Counted from the stretch's first letter, positions 1-6,056 are shown. The stretch is 6,056 bases of DNA from Alphaproteobacteria bacterium (GCA_947373775.1 CANBZE010000127.1:1-6056), one strand, 5' to 3'. Notes: generated by a model from the letters alone, not told the origin. Made by a program: numbers and translations.

Positions 1-217
1 GCAGCGGTCCCAGCCCGTGACCGGCACGGATCGCCTTGTCGGCGGCTTCGGCGGCCAGCCTGGCCTCGGCGGCATGGACGTGCACGAAGGCATGCAGGCG
101 CGGTTCCAGTGCCGCGATGCGGGAAAGATGCGCATCCACCACATCCACCGGCGAAAAACGGCGGGCGGCGATGCCCGCCGACAACGCGCGGAGGGAAAGA
201 TCGGTCAGTTCGCTCAT
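1..217 (-). CDS. Amidase signature family enzyme, N-terminal part (cut by left window edge)
   Basis: Reading the minus strand from the ATG at 217-215 gives 72 uninterrupted codons that run off the left edge, so only the start of the gene is visible. The product begins MSELTDLSLRALSAGI and continues with an SPVDVVDAHLSRIAALEP stretch and LHAFVHVHAAEA. This is the conserved N-terminal helical segment of amidase-signature enzymes (GatA-like, aryl/aliphatic amidases), in which a Ser-cisSer-Lys triad hydrolyses an amide to acid plus ammonia or amine. The last visible residues, GHGLGPL, are where family members go on to a GIPVAVKD-type motif; the catalytic Lys and the GGSS motif would lie outside the window. 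No signal peptide is present, so a cytosolic enzyme is expected. No strong Shine-Dalgarno is seen upstream; a GGA lies about ten bases before the ATG. Substrate cannot be told. It is divergent from the PLP enzyme gene, with 59 bp between the starts. Confidence 0.85.
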   Translation of the reverse strand, partial: MSELTDLSLRALSAGIAARRFSPVDVVDAHLSRIAALEPRLHAFVHVHAAEARLAAEAADKAIRAGHGLGPL

Positions 218-276
218 GGCGGCATCCGTAGCACAAACCCAATCTCTGGACTAACATCCGCGCAACGGGGGACAAA
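218..276. promoter_or_regulatory. Divergent intergenic spacer between amidase and PLP-enzyme genes
   Basis: This 59-bp spacer separates two divergent start codons and must carry the 5' signals of both genes unless promoters lie inside the coding regions. A TAACAT at 252-257 is a weak -10 candidate for the plus strand, but no TTGACA-like box lies at the right distance. The hexamer CATCCG occurs twice in the same orientation (223-228 and 255-260), 32 bp apart, about three helical turns. That could be a pair of regulator half-sites or chance. No convincing promoter can be assigned to either strand. Confidence 0.3.
267..272 (+). promoter_or_regulatory. Ribosome binding site of the Tat-PLP enzyme gene
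   Basis: GGGGGA lies four bases before the ATG at 277. It is a purine-rich, Shine-Dalgarno-like site at rather short spacing. It supports the ATG at 277, which is also the start that keeps the complete twin-arginine signal peptide. Confidence 0.5.
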
Positions 277-1515
277 ATGACAAAAACACGCCGCAGCTTC
301 TTTTCCTGGACCCGCAACCTGATGGCCGCCGGTGCCGGTGTGGGTATCGCGCCCGCCGCCGAAGCCGCCGTACCGGCTATCGATTATTACGACAAGCTGG
401 GTGTCACCAAGATCATCAATGCGGCCGGTACCTATACCGCGCTGACCGCCTCCACCATGCCGCCGCAGGTCCGCGCCGCCGTGGAAGCCGCCGCCAAAAG
501 CCCGGTGCGGCTGGCCGAGCTGCAGCAGAAGTCCGGCGAATACATTGCCGGCCGCCTGAAGTGCGAGGCCGCGATGGTCACCGCCGGTGCGTCCTCGGCC
601 CTGACCTTGGGCACGGCCGCCTGCATGACCTTGGGCAACCGGGCGGCGGTCGCCATGCTGCCGCTGGATGTGAGCGGCCTGAAGAACGAAGTGATCATCC
701 AGAAGGGCCATCGCTACGGCTATGACCATGCCATCACCAATTGCGGCGCCCGCTTTGTCGAAGTCGAAACCTTGGCGGATTATGAAGCGGCCTTCACCCC
801 CAAGACGGTGATGTGCCATTTCTTCAATGCCGCCGAACATGGCCAGATCAGCCGCGAGGATTGGGTCCGGGTGGCGCATGCCCATGGCGTGCCCTGCTTC
901 AACGATGCGGCCGCCGACATGCCGCCGATCTCCAATCTCTGGGCCTATACCCAGATGGGCTTCGACCTGGTCACCTTCTCGGGCGGCAAGGGCATTCGTG
1001 GACCCCAGAATGCCGGGCTGCTTTTGGGCCGCAAGGATCTGATGGAAGCCGCCACCTGGAGCAACAGTCCGCGCGACGAAACGGTGGGCCGTGGCATGAA
1101 AGTGGCCAAGGAACAGATCGTGGGCATGGTCGCCGCGGTCGACTGGCTCCTGTCCCAGACCGATAAGGGCATGCAGGCGGAGTTTCGCGCCCGGGCCGAG
1201 CGCATTGCCGCCCGCCTCAAGGATGTTCCGGGCATCACGCGCGAAATCTTCGTGCCGCCCCTGGCCAATGCCATTCCGCACCTGCTGATCCGCTACGACC
1301 AGGCACGCGTCCGCATCGCGCCGCTGGATGTCTCCGCCGCGATGCGGGCCGGCACGCCGTCCATTGAGCTGAACCCGGCCACGGGGCGCCGCTCCGGCTC
1401 CGCAGGCCTGCCCAATGCCGAAGATGCCCTGATCGTCGGGGTCTGGATGCTGCAGCCCGGCGAGGATGTGATCGTTGCCAACAAGCTGCGCGAGGTGCTG
1501 CTGAAGGCCACATGA
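277..1515 (+). CDS. Tat-exported PLP-dependent enzyme, SelA/D-glucosaminate-6-phosphate ammonia-lyase-like (aminotransferase class V fold type)
   Basis: The 412-residue product begins with a twin-arginine signal: TRRSFF at residues 4-9, a hydrophobic Ala/Gly stretch at 15-27, and an AEA signal-peptidase site ending at residue 30. The mature part is a fold-type I PLP enzyme related to SelA and DgaE. KIINAAGTYTALT (45-57) matches the family's N-terminal motif, VTAGASSALT (101-110) is the expected phosphate-binding turn, FNDAAAD (208-214) supplies the Asp that contacts the pyridine nitrogen (probably D210), and TFSGGKGIRGPQNAG (233-247) carries the Schiff-base lysine K238. The SGGKGxRGPQ form, and the absence of the extra N-terminal domain of true selenocysteine synthase, argue against a tRNA-selenium role and for an amino-acid or amino-sugar-acid lyase, aldolase or racemase. 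Tat export suits a protein that folds around its cofactor in the cytosol. The gene may be transcribed with the downstream cytochrome gene, although 122 bp and a possible hairpin separate them. Family is confident; the reaction is not known. Confidence 0.85.
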   Translation: MTKTRRSFFSWTRNLMAAGAGVGIAPAAEAAVPAIDYYDKLGVTKIINAAGTYTALTASTMPPQVRAAVEAAAKSPVRLAELQQKSGEYIAGRLKCEAAMVTAGASSALTLGTAACMTLGNRAAVAMLPLDVSGLKNEVIIQKGHRYGYDHAITNCGARFVEVETLADYEAAFTPKTVMCHFFNAAEHGQISREDWVRVAHAHGVPCFNDAAADMPPISNLWAYTQMGFDLVTFSGGKGIRGPQNAGLLLGRKDLMEAATWSNSPRDETVGRGMKVAKEQIVGMVAAVDWLLSQTDKGMQAEFRARAERIAARLKDVPGITREIFVPPLANAIPHLLIRYDQARVRIAPLDVSAAMRAGTPSIELNPATGRRSGSAGLPNAEDALIVGVWMLQPGEDVIVANKLREVLLKAT

Positions 1516-1521
1516 GCGATT

Positions 1522-1541
1522 CGGCGTAATATGTTGCGCCG
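1522..1541 (+). terminator. Possible weak hairpin terminator after the PLP-enzyme gene
   Basis: CGGCGTAA (1522-1529) can pair with TTGCGCCG (1534-1541) across a TATG loop, giving an eight-pair stem with one G-U pair. It starts seven bases after the TGA. The following T tract (TTTT at 1548-1551) is short and set six bases away from the stem, so if it terminates at all it is likely leaky and would attenuate rather than block read-through into the cytochrome gene. Confidence 0.3.
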
Positions 1542-1580
1542 CAATGGTTTTCCCATTTCGCCGGTTGTTGCTTTTTGACC

Positions 1581-1601
1581 GGAGGGGGTGAAAATACCTC
1601 C
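1581..1601 (+). promoter_or_regulatory. Shine-Dalgarno-like GGAGG paired with CCTCC in the leader of the cytochrome gene
   Basis: A strong ribosome-binding-like sequence, GGAGGGGG at 1581-1588, is followed by CCTCC at 1597-1601. The two can form a stem of five perfect pairs around an 11-base loop, or six pairs including one G-U (1584-1589 with 1596-1601) around GAAAAT. No usual start codon sits at proper spacing: GTG at 1588 is too close, and ATA at 1594 would be a very rare start. The element lies 37 bases before the chosen ATG at 1638. It may be a leader structure or a chance purine run. Confidence 0.25.
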
Positions 1602-1626
1602 AAAGCAGCCGCGCAAGACGGCGTCC

Positions 1627-1631
1627 AGGGA
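1627..1631 (+). promoter_or_regulatory. Ribosome binding site that fixes the start of the PSCyt/DUF1549 gene
   Basis: AGGGA lies six bases before the ATG at 1638. The same frame stays open back to a TTG at 1575, but that TTG has no purine-rich site before it and would put a 21-residue polar stretch in front of the hydrophobic export segment. The ATG at 1638 is therefore preferred. Confidence 0.6.
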
Positions 1632-1637
1632 AAGTTC

Positions 1638-4622
1638 ATGGGAAAGCCGGTGACATTGGCCGTGGTGGCGGTTCTCGCGACCGTCACGGCTATCGTCGCC
1701 AGCACCTTGGCGCTGAAGTCTTCGACCGATCCCCACAAGATCGATTTCAACCGCGATATCCGCCCCATCTTCAACGCCAATTGCGCCGCCTGCCATGGCG
1801 GGGTGAAGCAGGCGGGTGGGGTGTCTTTCTCTTATCGCGAGCAGGCGCTGGGCAAAGCCAAGTCGGGCCGCCCCATCGTGGTGCCCGGCAGCCCGCGCGC
1901 TTCCGAGCTGATGGCGCGGGTGACCTCGAACGATCCGGAAACCCGCATGCCGCTGCATGGCAAGCCGCTGGCGCCCGCCCAGATCGCGCTGCTGCGCCAA
2001 TGGATCGAGGAAGGCGCGACTTGGGAGAATTACTGGGCCTTTGTCGCACCCAAGCCGCAAGCGTTGCCCGCGGTGAAGCGCCAAGGCTGGGTGCGCCAGC
2101 CGCTGGACCGTTTCATCCTGGCGCGGCTGGAAAAAGAAGGCCTGTCGCCGTCGCCAGAGGCGGACAAGGCGGCATTGTTGCGCCGGGTATCGCTGGACCT
2201 GACCGGGATGCCGCCCACGCCGCAGGAACAGGCGGTCTTCCTGGCGGATACATCTAAAGATGCCTACGAAAAACAGGTGGACCGTCTTCTGGCGTCACCG
2301 CGCTATGGCGAACGCTGGGCCTCGTTGTGGCTGGATCTGGCGCGCTATGGTGACACCAAGGGCTTTGAGAAGGATCACAGCCGGCCGGTCTGGCACTATC
2401 GCGACTGGGTGATCGGGGCGCTGAACAGCAATCTTCCCTACGACCAGTTTGTCATCAAGCAGATGGCGGGCGATCTGCTGCCCAATCCGAGTTTCGACGA
2501 TCGCATCGCCACCGCCTTCCATCGCCAGACCGCCGCCAATGACGAAGGCGGCACCGATGACGAGGAATACCGCCTTGCTGCGGTGATGGACCGGGCCGCC
2601 ACCACCTGGCAGGTGCTGAACGGCGTCACCATGAATTGCGTGCAGTGCCATTCGCATCCCTACGATCCGATCCGGCACAGCGAATATTACAAATTCCTGG
2701 CTTTCTTCAACACCTCGCGCGACGCCGACATCGCCTTCGACAGGTCGCTGACCGATGATTGGCCGGTGCTGCAAGTGCCCAGCGACAAGGCGCTTCAGGG
2801 CGAAGCCGACAGCTTGCAGCGCGAAGCCGAAAGCCTGCGGGGCGCTGTTGTCGTTTCCAGCCGCCAGGCCGAGGCGCGGGCAAAATGGACGCCGATGCCC
2901 ATTCGCGGCGGCACGGTGAGCGCGGTGCTGGCGCTGGAGCGCGCCATGGCCCTGCCGGAAAACAAGGATCCCAAGCGCCAGAAACAGATGCGCACCGATC
3001 TGGCGAAGGCCAAGGCAGAAGCACCGCGTGCCGGCTTCCGCCTGAAGGATGGGATGGCGGAACAGACCGGCACCGTGCCGATGAATTCGGTGTTCGAGTT
3101 CACGCTTGACGCGCGCTTGCCGCAACTGACGGCGCTCCGCCTGGAGGTGCCGCCCGGCAATCCCGCCAAGGCGCGGCATTACCCGGAACGGGGCTTTGTC
3201 GCCAACCGGATCGATGCCTGGCTGGTGAAAGACGGCAAGGCCGAACCGATCGCCTTCCGCCTGGTGGCGCCGGACTCCATTCCGGATGTCGAAGGCAATA
3301 TCCGCCGCATGTTGCGCAACGCGGCCAAGCCCGGGCCGGTGATGCCCCGGCTGGCGCAAACCAGCGGCTTCATGGCCGATCCCGGCCTGTCGGTCGTCAA
3401 ATGGGTCGTGGCAGTTCCCGAAAAACCGCTGTCGCTGCCGCCCGGCGCCAGCCTGAAGCTGCAACTGACCCATGGCGAACTGATCAACGCGGCCCAATCG
3501 GCGGTGCCGCGGCTGCGTGTGTCGGCCACGGGTGATCCGGCCTGGACGGCGCTGGCCAACGCGCCGGAGCTGGAACGGAAATACACGAGGCTGGAAGCGA
3601 TCGAGCGCCGTCTCAAGGAGATTCCCGGCGTCGCCCTGCCGGTGATGATGGAACAGCCGGCCTATGACCGGCGGCCCACCCTGGAATTCGAGCGCGGCAG
3701 TTTTCTTACCCAGGTCGGTCCGGATTTGCCGGCCGATACCCCGGCGCTGTTTCCCAAGCTGCCGGCCAATGCGCCGCGCAACCGCCTGACTCTGGCGCGC
3801 TGGTTCTTTGCGCCGGACCAGCCTTTGACCGCGCGGGTGGCGGTGAACCGCGCCTGGGAGCAACTATTCGGCACCGGCATTGTCGAGACCTTGGAAGATT
3901 TCGGCAGCGCCGGGGAAATGCCCAGCCATCCCGAACTGCTGGACTGGCTGGCGCTGTATTACCAGAACGACCTGCACTGGAACCAGAAGGCGCTGCTGCG
4001 CGAACTGGTCACCAGCGCCGCTTACCGCCAGAGCGGCAAATCCAACGCGGCGTTACAAACGCGCGATCCTCGCAACCGGCTGTTGGCGCGCGGGCCGCAG
4101 CAGCGCCTGAGCGCCGAAATGATCCGCGACCAGGCCCTGCTGGCCAGTGGCTTGCTCAATCCCCAGATGGGCGGGCCGCCGGTGATGCCGCAGCAACCCA
4201 ATGGCGTGTGGAACGTGGAAGCCAACAATCCGGAACGCTGGAAAGACTCCACCGGGGCCGATCGCTATCGTCGCGCCGTCTATACCTTCATCAAGCGCAC
4301 GGCGATCTATCCCAGCTTTGTCACCTTCGACGCGGCCGACCGCCAGCTTTCCACCCCGCGCCGCATCCCGACCAACACGCCGCTGCAGGCGCTGGTGACC
4401 TTGAACGATCCTGTGTTCCAGCAGGCCGCTGAAGCCATGGCCAAGCGCATGACCAGGGAAGGTCCGAAGGACGTGGATGGAAGGCTCAATTACGGCGCGC
4501 GGCTGGTGCTGTCGCGCGACTTGTCGCCGGGTGAACTGACGGTCCTGCGAAAGCTCTACGGGCAATCGCCGACGGCGGTGGCGAGCGCCTTGTTCAATCT
4601 TGATGCGGCGCTGACGAGGTAA
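1638..4622 (+). CDS. PSCyt1-DUF1549-DUF1553 multidomain c-type cytochrome-like protein
   Basis: This 994-residue protein (numbered from the ATG at 1638) opens with a hydrophobic segment at residues 5-26 that acts as a Sec signal or uncleaved membrane anchor; no clear AXA cleavage site follows. Residues about 35-128 are a planctomycete-type cytochrome c domain (PSCyt1): FNRDIRPIF, then the heme site CAACHGG (C49, C52, H53), and RMPLHGKPL as the likely distal Met region. Residues about 150-358 are DUF1549 (PSCyt2), with LLRRVSLDLTGMPPTP, YGERWASLWLDLARYGDT and a second CXXCH in NCVQCHSHPYDPI (C334, C337, H338). Residues 384-415 look like a short coiled coil. About 480-630 is a beta-rich stretch of the kind inserted in the long members of the family. 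About 716-965 is DUF1553 (PSD1), with RVAVNRAWEQLFGTGIVET, SHPELLDWLA and TPLQALVTLNDPVF. The end, ASALFNLDAALTR, matches the family's usual C terminus, so the gene is complete. The enzymatic role of this family is unknown; electron transfer or oxidation in the periplasm is inferred from the heme sites. Confidence 0.92.
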   Translation: MGKPVTLAVVAVLATVTAIVASTLALKSSTDPHKIDFNRDIRPIFNANCAACHGGVKQAGGVSFSYREQALGKAKSGRPIVVPGSPRASELMARVTSNDPETRMPLHGKPLAPAQIALLRQWIEEGATWENYWAFVAPKPQALPAVKRQGWVRQPLDRFILARLEKEGLSPSPEADKAALLRRVSLDLTGMPPTPQEQAVFLADTSKDAYEKQVDRLLASPRYGERWASLWLDLARYGDTKGFEKDHSRPVWHYRDWVIGALNSNLPYDQFVIKQMAGDLLPNPSFDDRIATAFHRQTAANDEGGTDDEEYRLAAVMDRAATTWQVLNGVTMNCVQCHSHPYDPIRHSEYYKFLAFFNTSRDADIAFDRSLTDDWPVLQVPSDKALQGEADSLQREAESLRGAVVVSSRQAEARAKWTPMPIRGGTVSAVLALERAMALPENKDPKRQKQMRTDLAKAKAEAPRAGFRLKDGMAEQTGTVPMNSVFEFTLDARLPQLTALRLEVPPGNPAKARHYPERGFVANRIDAWLVKDGKAEPIAFRLVAPDSIPDVEGNIRRMLRNAAKPGPVMPRLAQTSGFMADPGLSVVKWVVAVPEKPLSLPPGASLKLQLTHGELINAAQSAVPRLRVSATGDPAWTALANAPELERKYTRLEAIERRLKEIPGVALPVMMEQPAYDRRPTLEFERGSFLTQVGPDLPADTPALFPKLPANAPRNRLTLARWFFAPDQPLTARVAVNRAWEQLFGTGIVETLEDFGSAGEMPSHPELLDWLALYYQNDLHWNQKALLRELVTSAAYRQSGKSNAALQTRDPRNRLLARGPQQRLSAEMIRDQALLASGLLNPQMGGPPVMPQQPNGVWNVEANNPERWKDSTGADRYRRAVYTFIKRTAIYPSFVTFDAADRQLSTPRRIPTNTPLQALVTLNDPVFQQAAEAMAKRMTREGPKDVDGRLNYGARLVLSRDLSPGELTVLRKLYGQSPTAVASALFNLDAALTR
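4616..4620 (+). promoter_or_regulatory. Ribosome binding site overlapping the upstream stop codon
   Basis: GAGGT lies four bases before the ATG at 4625 and shares its last T with the TAA stop of the cytochrome gene (4620-4622). Ribosomes finishing the first gene would expose or reuse this site, so the pair is likely translationally coupled and made in a fixed ratio. Confidence 0.65.
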
Positions 4623-4624
4623 TC

Positions 4625-6056
4625 ATGTCCGATCTCAAAAGCGATGACCTGCTGGCCGAGTATCTGAAAATCCAGGCCCAGACCCGCCGCCAGTTTGTCG
4701 GCTGGGGTGCGGGTGGCCTGGGCGCCTTGTTCATGAATTCGGCCATGGCGGCGCCCGCCGCGCCGCATGCCGTTCCCGCCGCGCTGAATTTCGCGCGCGA
4801 TCCGGCGACGCCGCTGTCGGTGTTGCCGCCGCAGTTCGCCGCCAAGGTCAACCGGGTGATCTATCTGCACATGGGCGGCTCGCCCAGCCAGCTCGACCTG
4901 TTCGACTACAAGCCGGTGCTCAAGCGTTTCCACGGCCATGACTGCCCGCAATCCTTCCTGCAGGGCAAGCGCTTTGCGTTCATCCAGGGCGTCCCCAAGC
5001 TGCTGGGGCCGATGTTTCCCTTTCACCAGGCGGGACAAAGCGGCGCCTGGATTTCCGACCGGATGCCGCACCTGGAAAAACAGGTGGACGATCTGTGCTT
5101 CATCAAATCGATGAAGACCGACCAGTTCAACCATGCCCCGGCGCAGCTGCTGGTCCATACCGGCGATCCGCGCCTGGGCCATGCTTCGCTGGGCTCCTGG
5201 ATCACCTATGGCCTGGGCAGCGAGAACCAGAACCTGCCGGGCTTCATCGTGCTGATCTCCAACGGCGGCACCACCGCCAATGCCGGCAAGCCGCTTTGGG
5301 GTTCGGGCTTTTTACCGAGCGTCTATCAGGGCGTGCCATGCCGTTCGGCCGGTGAGCCGGTGTTGTATCTGCAAAATCCACCTGGCGTCACCCGGCCGGA
5401 GCGCCGCCAGGTGCTGGATGCGGTGGAGGAGATCAATCGCGAAAATTTCAAGGAGTTCGGCAATCCCGAAACCGTCACCCGCATCGCCCAGTATGAAATG
5501 GCCTTCCGCATGCAGCTGGAAGCCAGCGACGCCATGGACATCAAAAAAGAGCCGGCCAAGGTGCTGGAACGCTATGGCGCCGAGCCGGGCAAGACCAGCT
5601 ATGCCAACAATTGCCTGGTGGCGCGGCGGCTGGCCGAGCGCGGTGTGCGCTTCATCCAGCTTTATCACTGGGGCTGGGATTCCCACGGCACCCCGGTGGA
5701 CGAGGGGGTCAATGTCGGCCTGGTCAAGCGCTGCAAGGAAACCGACCAGGCCACCGCGGCGCTGCTGACAGACCTCAAGCAGCGCGGGCTCTTGGAAGAT
5801 ACGCTGGTGATCTGGGGCGGGGAGTTCGGCCGCACCCCGATGTGGGAAAATCGCGGCGGCCAGGAGATGGAATTCATCGGCCGCGATCACCACCCGTCCT
5901 GCTTCACCCTGTTCATGGCGGGCGGCGGCATCAAGCATGGCATCAGTCATGGCGAGACCGACGATCTGGGCTATTCGATTACGCGCAATCCGGTGGAGGT
6001 GCGCGACCTGCACGCCACCATGCTCTACCTGCTGGGTTTCGATTATCGCAAGCTCA
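4625..6056 (+). CDS. DUF1501 family protein with Tat signal (alkaline-phosphatase/sulfatase-like fold), cut by right window edge
   Basis: From the ATG at 4625 the frame is open for 477 codons and leaves the window without a stop. A polar n-region of 19 residues precedes the twin-arginine motif TRRQFVGW (20-27), then a Gly/Ala/Leu-rich core and an AMA cleavage site ending at residue 42. The mature protein shows the DUF1501 pattern: RVIYLHMGGSPSQLDLFDYKP (from 77; read as VIYLHMGGSPSQLDLFDYKP, 78-97), FNHAPAQLLVHTGDPRLGHA (168-187), SYANNCLVARRLAERGVRF (325-343), the metal-site-like WDSHG (351-355), GGEFGRTP (398-405) and GRDHHPSCFT (419-428), then DLHATMLYLLGFDY near the edge. Family members usually end about 20-25 residues later, so nearly all of it is present. 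DUF1501 proteins belong to the alkaline phosphatase-like superfamily; the His/Asp/Glu motifs fit metal binding, but no substrate is established. It directly follows its usual partner, the PSCyt/DUF1549/DUF1553 gene, with two bases between them. Confidence 0.92.
   Translation, partial: MSDLKSDDLLAEYLKIQAQTRRQFVGWGAGGLGALFMNSAMAAPAAPHAVPAALNFARDPATPLSVLPPQFAAKVNRVIYLHMGGSPSQLDLFDYKPVLKRFHGHDCPQSFLQGKRFAFIQGVPKLLGPMFPFHQAGQSGAWISDRMPHLEKQVDDLCFIKSMKTDQFNHAPAQLLVHTGDPRLGHASLGSWITYGLGSENQNLPGFIVLISNGGTTANAGKPLWGSGFLPSVYQGVPCRSAGEPVLYLQNPPGVTRPERRQVLDAVEEINRENFKEFGNPETVTRIAQYEMAFRMQLEASDAMDIKKEPAKVLERYGAEPGKTSYANNCLVARRLAERGVRFIQLYHWGWDSHGTPVDEGVNVGLVKRCKETDQATAALLTDLKQRGLLEDTLVIWGGEFGRTPMWENRGGQEMEFIGRDHHPSCFTLFMAGGGIKHGISHGETDDLGYSITRNPVEVRDLHATMLYLLGFDYRKL

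Noticed and set aside
17..280. An 87-codon plus-strand frame at the left edge
   Set aside because: It is antisense to the amidase N-terminus, which has clear family character, and it has no ribosome binding site or recognisable domain.
214..1281. A 355-codon open frame on the minus strand across the PLP-enzyme gene
   Set aside because: It is antisense to the intact PLP enzyme, overlaps the amidase start by a few bases, has a low-complexity Gly/His/Arg composition and shows no family motif.
277..1515. True selenocysteine synthase (selA) for the PLP enzyme
   Set aside because: The lysine motif is SGGKGxRGPQ rather than the SGDKLLGGPQ form of SelA, the N-terminal tRNA-binding domain is missing, a Tat signal is present, and no selB or tRNA-Sec gene is visible.
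1575..1637. An upstream TTG start that would lengthen the cytochrome-like protein by 21 residues
   Set aside because: There is no ribosome site before the TTG, the added residues are polar and not family-like, and the ATG at 1638 has AGGGA at good spacing directly before a hydrophobic export segment.
2295..3863. A 522-codon open frame on the minus strand across the cytochrome gene
   Set aside because: It lies wholly antisense to a gene with clear DUF1549/DUF1553 motifs. Its translation is rich in His, Arg, Gly and Gln, with no recognisable domain, as expected from the reverse reading of GC-rich codons.
5312..6013. A 233-codon open frame on the minus strand across the DUF1501 gene
   Set aside because: It is the reverse shadow of a continuous DUF1501 frame with conserved motifs and has no recognisable motif of its own.

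Overview
The window is GC-rich and densely coding. It holds one gene on the minus strand, cut by the left edge, and three genes on the plus strand, the last cut by the right edge. From left to right they are: the N-terminal 72 residues of an amidase-signature-family enzyme (minus strand); a complete PLP-dependent enzyme of the SelA/DgaE-like type with a Tat signal peptide; a complete 994-residue multidomain cytochrome-type protein of the PSCyt1-DUF1549-DUF1553 architecture; and a nearly complete DUF1501 protein with a Tat signal peptide. The last gene has no stop codon inside the window; about 477 residues are visible.

Organism: the DUF1549/DUF1553 plus DUF1501 pair is best known from Planctomycetota, Verrucomicrobiota and Acidobacteriota, where it is highly multiplied, but it also occurs in some Alphaproteobacteria. 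The strong G/C third-position preference, clear Shine-Dalgarno sites and Tat/c-type cytochrome biology fit a GC-rich Gram-negative bacterium such as an alphaproteobacterium or acidobacterium. The sequence alone does not settle which.

Layout: bases 1-217 are the amidase start (minus). Bases 218-276 are a 59-bp divergent spacer that must hold the upstream signals of both the amidase and the plus-strand genes. Bases 277-1515 encode the Tat-PLP enzyme. Bases 1516-1637 are a 122-bp spacer, less GC-rich than the genes, with a possible weak terminator hairpin and a second hairpin around a strong Shine-Dalgarno-like sequence that serves no obvious start codon. Bases 1638-4622 encode the diheme-type PSCyt/DUF1549/DUF1553 protein. 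Only two bases separate its stop from the DUF1501 gene (4625 onward), whose ribosome binding site lies across that stop, so the two are very probably translationally coupled.

How they may work together: all three plus-strand products carry export signals (Tat, Sec-type anchor, Tat), whereas the divergent amidase shows none. The PSCyt/DUF1501 pair is a recurrent module of unknown biochemical role, with a putative redox partner (two CXXCH sites) and an alkaline-phosphatase-fold protein. Next to it sits an exported, PLP-binding, SelA-fold enzyme, a family usually thought of as cytosolic. A periplasmic pathway for breaking down an amino-acid-like or amino-sugar-derived compound, with a cytosolic amidase handling a related amide, is a reasonable hypothesis but only an inference. 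There are no RNA genes, CRISPR arrays, insertion sequences or long repeats that I can see.
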